From contig NZ_LR134289.1 in NCBI RefSeq assembly GCF_900636535.1, positions 124,001 to 188,000 on the forward strand: a stretch of DNA of 64,000 nt. The letters run 5' to 3'. Positions 24,180 to 33,058 of the stretch are shown one piece after another. The translations under genes and the position numbers were made by a program. This DNA comes from Chryseobacterium gleum (GTDB lineage Bacteria > Bacteroidota > Bacteroidia > Flavobacteriales > Weeksellaceae). The notes under the pieces are model-generated. The model did not search any database. It was not told the origin of the DNA and worked only from the letters and a program-made list of their open reading frames with translations. Every line of letters begins with the position of its first letter. Positions within the stretch are counted from its first letter, which is position 1.

Positions 24180-25301
24180 TTACTGAGGCTGTTGCTGTGT
24201 TACACAATGTACCATTCCGCCATTGGCAAATAAATTCCGACAGTCTATACCAACCACCTGTTTGCCAGGATAAAGCTGTTGGATAATATTGTTGGCAACC
24301 ACATCGTTAGGGTCGTTATAATTAGGAACCAATACACGGTTATTCGCAATATAATAATTGATATAAGAAGCACGCCCTACATTCTTTCCGTACGTGGTAA
24401 CTACATCATTTCTGGTTAAAGGAACCTTTACAAACTGATATGGAGAACCGTTTTTCGCAGTAGCATCATACAGTTTATCAATATCTCCATCCGGTACCTG
24501 CCAGTAGGCCAGATCATCAGGACTCATTGTGATAATGGTGGAAGAATTGGCAAACCGGGCAAAACCATCAATGTGCATATCTGTAATATCAAGACCAGCT
24601 TTTCCATTCAGCCAGATAAATTTAGTTACCCCTAAATTTTTAGTAAATATAGCTTCTGCCTGCTGTTGGGTCATTCCCGGATTCCGGTTGTTATTCAGGA
24701 TAGAACTCTTACAAGCCATTAATACTCCGTTTCCGTCAATTTCCACACTTCCGCCTTCATTGATCATCACAGAGTTAAGATTGATTTTCGGTATATTGGT
24801 ATCGGCTGCTATTTTAGAAGGTATTAGGTTGCATTTGCTGTAATCGGCTTTGTTTCCCCAGCCGTTAAATCCCCAATCCTGAATGAATAACTGGCCGTTC
24901 TGGTCTTTTACATAGATAGGACCATTGTCTCTTACCCAGAAGTCATCGGTTTGATAAAGCTTAAAATTAATATTGGTAAGCGGGACACCGGCACTGTTTA
25001 ATAGTCCGATAATTCGATTTTTTTCTGTCCCGTCATAGGCAATGATGTGAACCTTTTCACTTTGTACAAGTTCTTTGGCCATCGCTACCCAGGTAGCATC
25101 TAATCGGTTACGATAAGTCATTCCATACTGATACTGATGGGGCCATTGAAGCCAGGTTCCTTCATGAGGAGCTGATTCTTCAGGCATTTTGTAAACCACT
25201 GTTTCCGGATTTGCAGTACCTGGAATTTCTGTTAGCTCTGTAGCTGAGCAAGAAAGTACAAGAAGAGGTAATAACGGGAACATAATTTTCTTTTTTTGCA
25301 T
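24180..25301 (-). CDS. Agmatine deiminase-family lipoprotein
   Basis: This 373-residue protein belongs to the agmatine deiminase/peptidyl-arginine deiminase family, which hydrolyses guanidino groups. The signal peptide ends at LVLSC with the lipid Cys at residue 18, so it is exported and anchored. Catalytic motifs are VRDNGPIYVKDQ, the INEGGSVEIDGNGVLMACKS segment, the DMHIDGFARF His, and the C-terminal nucleophile Cys in FANGGMVHCVTQQQP. Cytoplasmic agmatine deiminases are not lipoproteins, so this one probably acts on extracellular substrates (agmatine, or arginine residues in peptides). An AraC gene sits directly upstream on the same strand. Confidence 0.88.
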   Translation of the reverse strand: MQKKKIMFPLLPLLVLSCSATELTEIPGTANPETVVYKMPEESAPHEGTWLQWPHQYQYGMTYRNRLDATWVAMAKELVQSEKVHIIAYDGTEKNRIIGLLNSAGVPLTNINFKLYQTDDFWVRDNGPIYVKDQNGQLFIQDWGFNGWGNKADYSKCNLIPSKIAADTNIPKINLNSVMINEGGSVEIDGNGVLMACKSSILNNNRNPGMTQQQAEAIFTKNLGVTKFIWLNGKAGLDITDMHIDGFARFANSSTIITMSPDDLAYWQVPDGDIDKLYDATAKNGSPYQFVKVPLTRNDVVTTYGKNVGRASYINYYIANNRVLVPNYNDPNDVVANNIIQQLYPGKQVVGIDCRNLFANGGMVHCVTQQQPQ

Positions 25302-25323
25302 AACTGATCTATTTTTAACAGGG

Positions 25324-25372
25324 CAAAATTAGATCGATCATTTTTTTTAAAGTTGTCCTAAATTGACAACTT
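25324..25372 (-). promoter_or_regulatory. Deiminase promoter with inverted-repeat operator
   Basis: On the minus strand TAATTTTG (25331 to 25324) is an exact -7 box. AAGTTGTC (25350-25357) and GACAACTT (25365-25372) are perfect inverted repeats that reach from about -33 to -55 and overlap the stop codon of the AraC gene. There is no T-run, so a regulator site is likelier than a terminator. Confidence 0.5.
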
Positions 25373-26195
25373 ACTTCAAAGGTAATAAAATATAGGTTAG
25401 CTGTTCTTCTTCATTTTCTGCATGTTCGGAATATCTTTCGTATTTTTCTATAATGGGAGTGTGCGAAAATTCAAGCTCCGAATGAAAGATCCAGCGGGAA
25501 TAGATTTTGGTGTAGGTCTCATCGATTGTCTCGTAGCTGCCCGGATGGATAAAACGGGCATATTTACCCCCAAATATAATTTTTGAAGGAAGTTTTTTAT
25601 TCTCAGATTGCATGGAGGAGCATGCATCATAACGGCAGCTGATTTCAGTCTTGATTAAAGGTTCATCTGCAATGACTCCAAAATATTCTGTCCCGGAATC
25701 ATGAAATTTATTTTCCATGAACTTTTCCCAAAGCACTTCAATTTCTTCATTATTGTAGTAAGTATTAGTACTCTGATAATATACCTGCATAGGTTTAAGA
25801 TACACAATTTCGGGTTCCAGCAATACATCTGATGTAATGGGAAGGATCTCGTGTCCACAAAGGAGCTCTTCCTTATTCTGTCTTGCAGCTTTGGGTGAAA
25901 TTCCGAAATGTTGTTTAAAAGCTTTGGAAAAGGAAGCGATATTGGCAAAACCAACTTCAACCGCAATGCAACTAAGATTTTCCTTAGTATATAGAATTCG
26001 TTTATAGGCGTTTTCAACTTTTAATCTTTGCTGAAAACCGCCAATGGTTTCTCCGCAACTGTATTTAAAAATACGCTGGATATTCCGGTAAGAATAATGG
26101 GAGACTTCTTCCAGTTCCTTTACAGAGATGGGCTGATCGTAATTCTTTTCCAGGAAATTTATAACCCTGTAAATGCAATTCAGACTGTCTTCCAT
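25371..26195 (-). CDS. AraC-family regulator with C-terminal effector-binding domain
   Basis: This 274-residue regulator has its DNA-binding part first (as in SoxS/Rob-like proteins): KELEEVSHYSYRNIQRIFKY and LSCIAVEVGFANIASFSKAFKQHFGISP within the first 100 residues. The second half (about residues 115-274, with LKPMQVYYQSTNTYY and ARFIHPGSYETIDETY) resembles a GyrI-like effector-binding domain that senses small molecules. I chose the ATG at 26195, because the only in-frame upstream start is a TTG at 26216. It lies directly upstream of the lipoprotein deiminase and probably controls it through the inverted repeat at its 3' end. Confidence 0.87.
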   Translation of the reverse strand: MEDSLNCIYRVINFLEKNYDQPISVKELEEVSHYSYRNIQRIFKYSCGETIGGFQQRLKVENAYKRILYTKENLSCIAVEVGFANIASFSKAFKQHFGISPKAARQNKEELLCGHEILPITSDVLLEPEIVYLKPMQVYYQSTNTYYNNEEIEVLWEKFMENKFHDSGTEYFGVIADEPLIKTEISCRYDACSSMQSENKKLPSKIIFGGKYARFIHPGSYETIDETYTKIYSRWIFHSELEFSHTPIIEKYERYSEHAENEEEQLTYILLPLK

Positions 26196-26278
26196 AGGAT
26201 TCAATATGTTCAGCAATATGGAGCTGAAATATATTACAAATAAAAGAAATAAAAATAAGACATGGCTTTCAAAAAATA

Positions 26279-26305
26279 AAACCTTCAGACTCCGGCTGAA
26301 GGTTT
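26279..26305 (-). terminator. Intrinsic terminator after the MoxR/VWA operon
   Basis: AAACCTTCAG and CTGAAGGTTT pair perfectly, and the minus strand continues with TTATTTTTTG. Confidence 0.82.
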
Positions 26306-26333
26306 ATTCTAATGTATAAGGATATTTTTATTT

Positions 26334-27788
26334 TTAATTGCGTAAAAACTGACCGATTCCGGGAGAATCAAATGTGAAGGCATTCTGGTTTTCGGATTTA
26401 TCAATTTTATTGCTGATGGTTAATGCCCACAACACAAGTTCTTTGCAGAAGTTTTGGTCCTCAGCACTCAGTTCGGAAGCATTTTCTTCAACAACGGTTA
26501 CCAAAGGTTCTATTTTATTAAGTTTAGCATAGAATTCTTCATCTGTATCATTGTAATTAAGTTCCAGGTGATTTTTATTAAACCATCTGATCAGATCGGT
26601 GTACGGTGTTTTGATTCCTTCTTTTTCCAGTTTGGAAATACGTGGGAATATGCTTTCAAACTGTGTCATCACAGCTTTGTCGATCAGCATTTTGGCTACA
26701 TAATCGGCACCTTCCTGTTCACCTTCATACACGAGTTCAATTTTTCCTGTAATAGATGGGATAATCGACATGAAATCAAGCAGACGAACAGTAGTTCTCT
26801 CTTCACCGGATTCAATCAGTCGTAATTTTGCTGCTGCAACTAAATTTTCCATCGCACTGATTGTCAGACGGGCACTTACACCGCTTTTTGCATCTACATA
26901 TTCACTGATACGGGCTGCAAAAGCAACTTCCTCCAAAAGATCTTTCGCAAGGTCAGGAATTTGTATCTGCGATTTATCTTCAGCAGAAATCAAAGCCTCC
27001 TGTTCCGTAATCTGACGGGCAAGAGCAATGGTTTTTGGATAATGGGTGAAAATCTGAGACCCGATTCTGTCTTTCAACGGAGTAACAATACTTCCTCTGT
27101 TGGTATAATCTTCCGGGTTGGCTGTAAATACAAACTGAATGTCAAGAGGCATTCTCAGCTGGAAACCACGGATCTGAATATCTCCTTCCTGCAAAATATT
27201 AAACAGGGAAACCTGGATTCTTGCCTGTAGATCCGGCAGCTCATTTAAAACAAAGATAGAGCGGTTGGCTCGCGGAATCATCCCGTAATGTAAAACACGT
27301 TCGTCGGAATAAGGAAGCTTTAAAGTAGCTGCTTTTATAGGGTCTATATCTCCGATTAAATCAGCAACATTCACATCCGGAGTGGCCAGTTTTTCATAGA
27401 AACGGTGAGAGCGGTGTACCCAGGAAATCGGAGTGTTATCGCCAAGCTCCTCAATAAGATCTCTTGCATATTTTGAAATCGGATGAAACGGGCTGTCGTT
27501 GATTTCTGATCCTTTTACAACAGGCATATATTCATCAAGGAGGTTGACCATACTTCTTGCAATTCTTGTTTTTGCCTGTCCGCGCAGTCCAAGCAAATTG
27601 ATGTGGTGGCCTGCAAGAATAGCTTTTTTCAATTGGGGAACAACAGTATCTTCATATCCCCAGAGACCTTCAAATACAGGTTCTTTAGCCTTAATTCTGG
27701 CAATCAGGTTGGACTGGATCTCCTCATTAATTGTTTTATGGGTGTAACCGGAGTCTTTTAATTCTTTGAATGTAATATCGTTTTTCAT
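26334..27788 (-). CDS. MoxR/BchI-like AAA+ ATPase
   Basis: This 484-residue AAA+ ATPase is usually annotated as magnesium chelatase-like. The N-terminal part precedes the ATP domain. Walker A reads NLLGLRGQAKTRIARS, the GxxGxAKT form typical of MoxR. The Walker B position reads SIFVLNELPDLQARIQVSLF: the residue before Glu is Asn where most AAA+ proteins have Asp. The sensor region VFTANPEDYTNRGSIV and the Arg finger candidate LKDRIGSQIF follow. It lies upstream of nothing and downstream of the VWA gene in a two-gene operon, so the pair should act as a chaperone-like remodelling machine. The target is unknown. Confidence 0.87.
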   Translation of the reverse strand: MKNDITFKELKDSGYTHKTINEEIQSNLIARIKAKEPVFEGLWGYEDTVVPQLKKAILAGHHINLLGLRGQAKTRIARSMVNLLDEYMPVVKGSEINDSPFHPISKYARDLIEELGDNTPISWVHRSHRFYEKLATPDVNVADLIGDIDPIKAATLKLPYSDERVLHYGMIPRANRSIFVLNELPDLQARIQVSLFNILQEGDIQIRGFQLRMPLDIQFVFTANPEDYTNRGSIVTPLKDRIGSQIFTHYPKTIALARQITEQEALISAEDKSQIQIPDLAKDLLEEVAFAARISEYVDAKSGVSARLTISAMENLVAAAKLRLIESGEERTTVRLLDFMSIIPSITGKIELVYEGEQEGADYVAKMLIDKAVMTQFESIFPRISKLEKEGIKTPYTDLIRWFNKNHLELNYNDTDEEFYAKLNKIEPLVTVVEENASELSAEDQNFCKELVLWALTISNKIDKSENQNAFTFDSPGIGQFLRN

Positions 27789-27850
27789 TGTCTTGTAATA
27801 CTAATTATCTGGTAAGATTTTATGGTAATGTTTTAAGAGAATTCTGATTT

Positions 27851-28990
27851 TTATATTCTTCTTATTCTGTTTTTCTCATAATCTTCAAAAATCATTTGTC
27901 CTAAGCCTGAAAGTCCTGTCAGGAAAGCTTTTCCTTTGTTCTGAGCGGTAAATTCTTCTACAAACTGTCGGAGGTAAGGATCCTGCGCAATCATAAAGGT
28001 GGTAATAGGAATTTTGAGTTTTCTCGCCTGTGCCGCTCTGTTAAGGCATTGGTTCACGATCCTTTCATCCAATCCAAAACTGTTCATATAAAATTCTCCG
28101 CTGGGCAGCTGAATACAGCTCGGCTTACCGTCGGTGATCATAAAAATCTGTTTGTTGGTATTTCTTTTTCTGCGCAAAATATCCATGGCCAGCTCCAGAC
28201 CGGCTACTGTATTGGTATGATAAGGACCTACTTTCAGATAGGGAAGGTCTTTGATCTTAATAGGCCATGCTTCGTTTCCAAATACTATAATATCGATGGA
28301 ATCTTTAGGATATTTACGCTTAATAAGCTCCACAAGTGCCATGGCTACTTTTTTGGCCGGTGTTATGCGGTCTTCACCGTATAAAATCATGGAGTGGCTG
28401 ATGTCGATCATCAGTACAGTACTCATCTGCGCCTTGTGTTTGGTTTCCTCTACGATGAGGTCATCTTCAGTAAGGCGCAGATCTGCGATACCGTTATTGA
28501 TCTGGGCATTTTTTAAGCTTTCAGTCATGTTCACTGCCGCCAGGTCATCTCCATACTGATACGAACGGTTTTCACCATCGCGTTCATCTCCGATTCCTGT
28601 TTTGCTGGTGCGGTGATTCCCGGCTCCGTTTTTCTTCAGTTTTCCGAAAATCTGATCCAGGGCATATTCCCGAAGGGCTGCCTCCAGTTTTGGTGTTAAT
28701 ATATTTTTACCTTTTCCGCTTCCTGTATTTCCCTCTTCGGGATCTTCTTCTTTGATATAACCTCTTTTTTTCAGATCTTCTTCAAAATCCTGAAGCGTAT
28801 ATTCATCGCTGAAAATATCATATTCCTGATCAAGCATATCCAGCCACTCGAAGGCTTCTTCAATGTCACCGGAAGTATGGGTAAGCAAATCTTTGAATAC
28901 ATCAAAGACCCGGTCAAAATGCGATAATTCCTCCGGCACATGTTTGCTGAATATAAAGCCTCTCTGAGGATTAAAATTTTTGTCTGTCAT
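27851..28990 (-). CDS. VWA-domain protein partner of the AAA+ ATPase
   Basis: This 379-residue cytoplasmic protein has a von Willebrand factor A domain at about residues 190-370. The metal-ion site MIDAS is DISHSM near residue 196 (DxSxS), followed by Thr and Asp positions in the YHTNTVAGLELA and MITDGKPSC segments. The first 170 residues are helical and charged, with a Gly/Asn-rich linker. It is first in the two-gene operon with the MoxR-like ATPase, with 62 bp between them. Such VWA/AAA+ pairs resemble the BchD/BchI subunits, in which the ATPase loads metal or remodels a partner. The substrate is unknown. Confidence 0.86.
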   Translation of the reverse strand: MTDKNFNPQRGFIFSKHVPEELSHFDRVFDVFKDLLTHTSGDIEEAFEWLDMLDQEYDIFSDEYTLQDFEEDLKKRGYIKEEDPEEGNTGSGKGKNILTPKLEAALREYALDQIFGKLKKNGAGNHRTSKTGIGDERDGENRSYQYGDDLAAVNMTESLKNAQINNGIADLRLTEDDLIVEETKHKAQMSTVLMIDISHSMILYGEDRITPAKKVAMALVELIKRKYPKDSIDIIVFGNEAWPIKIKDLPYLKVGPYHTNTVAGLELAMDILRRKRNTNKQIFMITDGKPSCIQLPSGEFYMNSFGLDERIVNQCLNRAAQARKLKIPITTFMIAQDPYLRQFVEEFTAQNKGKAFLTGLSGLGQMIFEDYEKNRIRRI

Positions 28991-29609
28991 AAGATGATAA
29001 AGCTGTTTTGCTGTTATTGGTTTGAATATCTTGGATCATCAAATGAATTATCCGGGATATTCTGCTTCGTTTCAAACTGAAAAGTTAGGAAAATATCATC
29101 TCAGGATTTCATCAGAAAAATAGAAAATACTAATGATGGTGATATGGATAAGAATATAATTAGAATGAATGATTAGAAATCTTAAGAAATTCTGAAGTCC
29201 AGACACCAATTAAAATTCTGACATGGATTTTGACCACCGGAAAGAATATTCCATTTGATTGTAATGATCTGTTATTTTTCATATGTTGCTGATTAGATAT
29301 TATTCATCAGATATAATAAATCAACAGATTTAGAATATTTTATATGGCCCCAACTTTTGCAATTGATCTAAAAAAACGGATTTACGTAAATAAAACTGAA
29401 TGTCTGTAAGACGTTTTAATAGTAAAAAAAAATAAATTCCCAGGGTTTTATCAAATATTCATTATTATAAGAAGACAAAAATTACTTTAACTTTGCCAAT
29501 TGGATGATATATCAGTATTATGAAATTATTGAAAATAATGGTATATTGTTATAGGCTAATATCTCATGAACTTATGTGGTCAGGAAATTAATTTAACTGA
29601 TAAACAAAT
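28991..29609. other. Intergenic region, 619 bp
   Basis: This is the largest gene-free gap in the window. It is very AT-rich, with no ORF I would support and no convincing hairpin. TAACTTTG at 29488-29495 matches the -7 consensus and could serve the histidine kinase gene, leaving a leader of about 110 nt. Confidence 0.4.
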
Positions 29610-31343
29610 ATGAAATATAAATTCTTAAATTTTAAATTGAGAAAACTTGTTCATTACTCATTGATCCTTTGTATTTTACTGATACAGGTCATTATCGCCA
29701 TATTTTTTTATAACGAATTTGTCAATGGAAAAAAGCTGAAATTTATTAAAGATCAGCTGGAAGAAAGCCGTGCCTTAGGTGGTTTGACAGATAATTCAAG
29801 AAAAGATTTCCTGGATGCCCAGGAGCATCTTCAGAAATATATGGCTACTCAGGATAATAAAGAGCTACAGTTATATTTCCAGTCTTTGAGAAAGCTTAAA
29901 ATTAATTTTGATAAAATTGGAGCGTATGAAAATACCAGCCCCAGACTGAAAAAAACATTGGCTCTTCATCGCCAGGATACGATAAAGACTGCAAAGCTGA
30001 AAACATTAATAGATTCAGTATACCAGAATTCCCTGAATCCACCTGCCAATATTGAAGATAAGCAGTATGTACCTGCCAAGTATAAAAATGATTTTGAAGA
30101 TTTCAAGATTCAAACCCGTACTTATGCCGATACCATTAAAAAGAAAGGCTTTTTCGGACGTCTAAAAGATGCTGTAACAGGAAAGGTAGATGTACAGAAG
30201 GAAAGTACGGTCATCACTATGACAAATAACAAAACGCTGGATCTTTCTCAGGTAAAATCCAAAATGGACAATACATTAAAGTCTATGGATAAGCATTATG
30301 CTGCTGAAGTAAAAAAAATACAGCTCCTTGCTGCCAGGAATCAGAAAAGCAGCCTCCAGTTTTATAGTAACTTCAGTAAGCTGCTGGTGTATAGCAACGG
30401 GTTGATAGAGGTGTACGAAAATGCCATCAATGATTTTAAATCCCAACTGGAAAAAGAATATAACGAGCAGAGTTCAAACAATAACAGAATAAGAACTTAT
30501 CTGGTATTGGGATTAATGATTCTGATGTTTATCGTATCTATTCTGATCATGTATTTTACAAGAGTTGCATTTATCTATGAACAAAAACTTAATGCTGCGA
30601 ATAAAGAGATTAAAAAGAATCTTAATTTTAAAAACAGGATTCTTGGAATGCTGAGTCATGATCTGCGATCGCCGTTAAAAATCATCAATATTTTCATTGA
30701 TAAGATCCACAGAACCACAGAGGATGAAACAATCAGGGATTATCTGAAATCAATAAAGTTTACGAACAGTACTTTGCTTCTGCAGTCCAATCAGATTCTG
30801 GAATACACCAAAAATGAAAATGCTGAAAAAGAACTTATAAAATCAGTTTTTAATCTTAAGAACGAGATCAGTTCTATCGTAAAGGTAATTACCCCTTATC
30901 TGGAAACCAGAAACAACAGGTTTGTGGTAACGGACAGAATCCCTGAAGATATAATGGTATATTCGGATAATATCAGAATCAATCAGATTTTCATGAATAT
31001 TCTCGGAAATGCCAACAAATTCACAGAAAACGGTCAGATCGATCTTGTAATGTCTACAGAACCCGCCGGAGAAAATAAAATTACCCTCATTACAACTGTA
31101 GGAGATACCGGAGTGGGAATATCAGAATCTGATCTTGGTAAAATTTTTGACCCCTATTATCAGGGAATGGTGTCTGATGAAGTAGATAATCTTGGAGCAG
31201 GGCTTGGCCTTAATCTTGTAAAAGAAATTGTAGAGCTTTTCGATGGTGATATATCAGTTGAAAGCAAACTGCACAAAGGAACGAAAGTGACATTCAGGAT
31301 CAATTTAAATCGTAATACTAATGGAAACATCAATTCTAAATAA
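29610..31343 (+). CDS. Sensor histidine kinase
   Basis: This 577-residue sensor kinase has two membrane segments (about residues 14-36 and 298-318) enclosing an extracytoplasmic domain of about 260 residues, rich in predicted helix and coiled coil, with no domain I recognise. The kinase core begins with MLSHDLRSPLKIINIF (phospho-acceptor His350) and has the N box ILGNANKFTENG, G1 DTGVGISESDLGKIFDPYY and G2 LGAGLGLNLVKEIVE. It overlaps the response regulator gene by 23 bp, so the two form a tightly coupled pair. The ligand is unknown. The large helical sensor may bind peptide or envelope-stress signals, which is a guess. Confidence 0.93.
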   Translation: MKYKFLNFKLRKLVHYSLILCILLIQVIIAIFFYNEFVNGKKLKFIKDQLEESRALGGLTDNSRKDFLDAQEHLQKYMATQDNKELQLYFQSLRKLKINFDKIGAYENTSPRLKKTLALHRQDTIKTAKLKTLIDSVYQNSLNPPANIEDKQYVPAKYKNDFEDFKIQTRTYADTIKKKGFFGRLKDAVTGKVDVQKESTVITMTNNKTLDLSQVKSKMDNTLKSMDKHYAAEVKKIQLLAARNQKSSLQFYSNFSKLLVYSNGLIEVYENAINDFKSQLEKEYNEQSSNNNRIRTYLVLGLMILMFIVSILIMYFTRVAFIYEQKLNAANKEIKKNLNFKNRILGMLSHDLRSPLKIINIFIDKIHRTTEDETIRDYLKSIKFTNSTLLLQSNQILEYTKNENAEKELIKSVFNLKNEISSIVKVITPYLETRNNRFVVTDRIPEDIMVYSDNIRINQIFMNILGNANKFTENGQIDLVMSTEPAGENKITLITTVGDTGVGISESDLGKIFDPYYQGMVSDEVDNLGAGLGLNLVKEIVELFDGDISVESKLHKGTKVTFRINLNRNTNGNINSK

Positions 31344-31974
31344 AGAAATTATATTCCTGCTTGCAGACGATCACAGTATTGTACGTCAGGGAATGGAAAT
31401 TGTTATCAGTGATATTGCTCCTAACGCCAGGGTTTACCAGACTTCATCTTTACATCAGGTATTGGAGCTGGTAGAATCAAAAGGGATAGAGATGGCTATC
31501 ATTGATGCTCATTTCCCGGACGGAAACAGTCTTCATATTATTCCTCAGATGAAGAGTATAAATCCTGATATTAAAATTTTGATTTTTACAGGACTTGAAG
31601 AGGAACTGCACGGACTTAAATTTATCAAAGCCGGTGCTAACGGTTACCTCAGCAAACTGAGTGAAGAAGAAGAGGTAAAGGAGGCGGTTACAGCTTTTAT
31701 CGAAAAAGGAGAATATTTTTCTGATCTTTTACGTAATCTTTTAGTACAGTTCGTTTATAATCCTGACCTGATAAGTCCTCTCAGCATTTTGACCAAAAGA
31801 GAACTGCAGATTGCAGAACTCTATGCTGAAGGGTATGGAAACCTGGAAATTTCAAACAGCCTGAATATCAAACAAAATACAGTAAGCACAATCAAAAAAA
31901 ATATCTTTGAAAAACTGAAGATCGAAAATATGGTTGAGCTTGTTGACCTTATCAAAACCCATCATAAACTATAA
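31321..31974 (+). CDS. LuxR-type response regulator
   Basis: This 217-residue response regulator has a receiver domain with ADDHSIVRQGMEIVI at the start and phospho-acceptor Asp62 in AIIDAHFPDGNSL, a Lys near FIKAGANGYLSK, and a C-terminal LuxR/NarL helix-turn-helix: LTKRELQIAELYAEGYGNLEISNSLNIKQNTVSTIKKNI. It overlaps the upstream kinase gene by 23 bp. It is presumably activated by that kinase. The next 120 bp downstream hold an 18-bp perfect palindrome and an imperfect one, which are possible binding sites. Confidence 0.93.
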   Translation: METSILNKEIIFLLADDHSIVRQGMEIVISDIAPNARVYQTSSLHQVLELVESKGIEMAIIDAHFPDGNSLHIIPQMKSINPDIKILIFTGLEEELHGLKFIKAGANGYLSKLSEEEEVKEAVTAFIEKGEYFSDLLRNLLVQFVYNPDLISPLSILTKRELQIAELYAEGYGNLEISNSLNIKQNTVSTIKKNIFEKLKIENMVELVDLIKTHHKL

Positions 31975-32014
31975 TTTTTAAAGGGGGTTCATCACTTTAT
32001 TTTATCAGAATATC

Positions 32015-32058
32015 ATATTTATCGATAAATATCTATAAACGAATCGACATGTATCGAT
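32015..32058. promoter_or_regulatory. Palindrome cluster downstream of the response regulator
   Basis: ATATTTATCGATAAATAT (32015-32032) is a perfect 18-bp palindrome centred on ATCGAT. ATCGACATGTATCGAT (32043-32058) is an imperfect one with the same ends. They lie just upstream of a short terminated region, as operators would. Confidence 0.4.
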
Positions 32059-32100
32059 GGGGTTTATAGAGGATTTTATTTTATAATGTTGTTCCTTTGT

Positions 32101-32369
32101 AATGTGAAATTTAAATAATGAAAAAGCAAATGAGAATTGCTCCGATTATTAGAATTTCATACACAAAAAAACAAATGATGATTTATAACTATACAAATAA
32201 TAAACGATAGTTATAAAAACACAAATGATGAAAATTAATAACACAGTGATGAAATTAAAGAAGTGTATGAATAACCTTAAACGGACTTCTTAAAAAAAAC
32301 CAAATGATCAAAAAAAACACAAACACATATAGTGAAGTTCAGTTAATAGGTTACAGTACAAAAACAAAG
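32101..32369 (+). other. Short terminated region with three tiny ORFs
   Basis: Three small frames run in tandem after a possible -7 box (TTCCTTTG, 32092-32099): 30 codons at 32118-32210 (starts MKKQMRIAPIIRISY), 22 codons at 32225-32293 (MMKINNTVMKLKKCMNNLKR) and a third from 32304 (MIKKNTNTYSEVQ) that reads through the terminator. The repeated ACAAATGATGA motif precedes each start. None has a recognised family, and no clear ribosome binding site is seen, so this may instead be an untranslated small RNA. Confidence 0.3.
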
Positions 32370-32393
32370 AGGAGGCAGCAAGCCTCCTTTTTT
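32370..32393 (+). terminator. Intrinsic terminator of the short region
   Basis: AGGAGGC and GCCTCCT pair around AGCAA, followed by TTTTT. Confidence 0.8.
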
Positions 32394-32504
32394 ATTTTTG
32401 AACAGAAAATCTCTTTAAACCCGCTGATAAAATAGTATTGAATCTTTTTTTATCAAATGATAAATGAATGCTGCCATCTGTACCTTAGTTTTGTAGCCAA
32501 AAAA

Positions 32505-32903
32505 ATGTCAGGAGAAAAAGACTTAACGATATTGCTTCAAAAGATGGAACCGGTATTGAATGCCGGAGAATATGTATTTTGTACTGTTAAAACCCTCGGA
32601 GAAGTTCCGGAGATAGAGAAGATTCTGTTTTTCTTCCGTGAACATGAAGCTGTTACCATTGTGCTGGAGAAAACCATAGCAGATGAATGGAGTATGGCTT
32701 ACAGCTATATCTCTTCATGGATAACTCTTACTGTCCATTCTTCACTGGAAGCCATAGGACTTACCGCTGCCTTTGCCAATGCCCTAAAAAACGAAAATAT
32801 CAGCTGTAATGTAGTCGCCGCTTATTTCCATGACCATATATTTGTAGCAAAAGAAGATGCTGATAAAGCGATGAAAACTCTTAGTACGTTAAAAACAAAA
32901 TAG
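32505..32903 (+). CDS. ACT-domain protein
   Basis: This 132-residue protein has a pair of ACT-type regulatory domains: LTILLQKMEPVLNAGEYVFCTV at the N-terminus, with SLEAIGLTAAFANALKNENISCNVVAAYFHDHIFVA in the second half. A TAnnTTTG-type box (TAGTTTTG, 32486-32493) lies close to the start. I chose ATG 32505 because the box overlaps the longer frame from 32457. ACT domains bind amino acids and regulate metabolic enzymes. This stand-alone form has no catalytic partner next to it. Ligand and role are unknown. Confidence 0.75.
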   Translation: MSGEKDLTILLQKMEPVLNAGEYVFCTVKTLGEVPEIEKILFFFREHEAVTIVLEKTIADEWSMAYSYISSWITLTVHSSLEAIGLTAAFANALKNENISCNVVAAYFHDHIFVAKEDADKAMKTLSTLKTK

Positions 32904-33058
32904 AACGTTTTTAAGAACATTTTAAACATCCTGTTTTAATTTTCACTATTCCAAATGTCTAATTGAGTCACCAAAATGTCCTGTTGATAAAGCTTTCAGG
33001 TGTTCTGCCTGTTTTTGTGTTATATGTTTGCATCATAATCAAACAAAAATAAACTACA

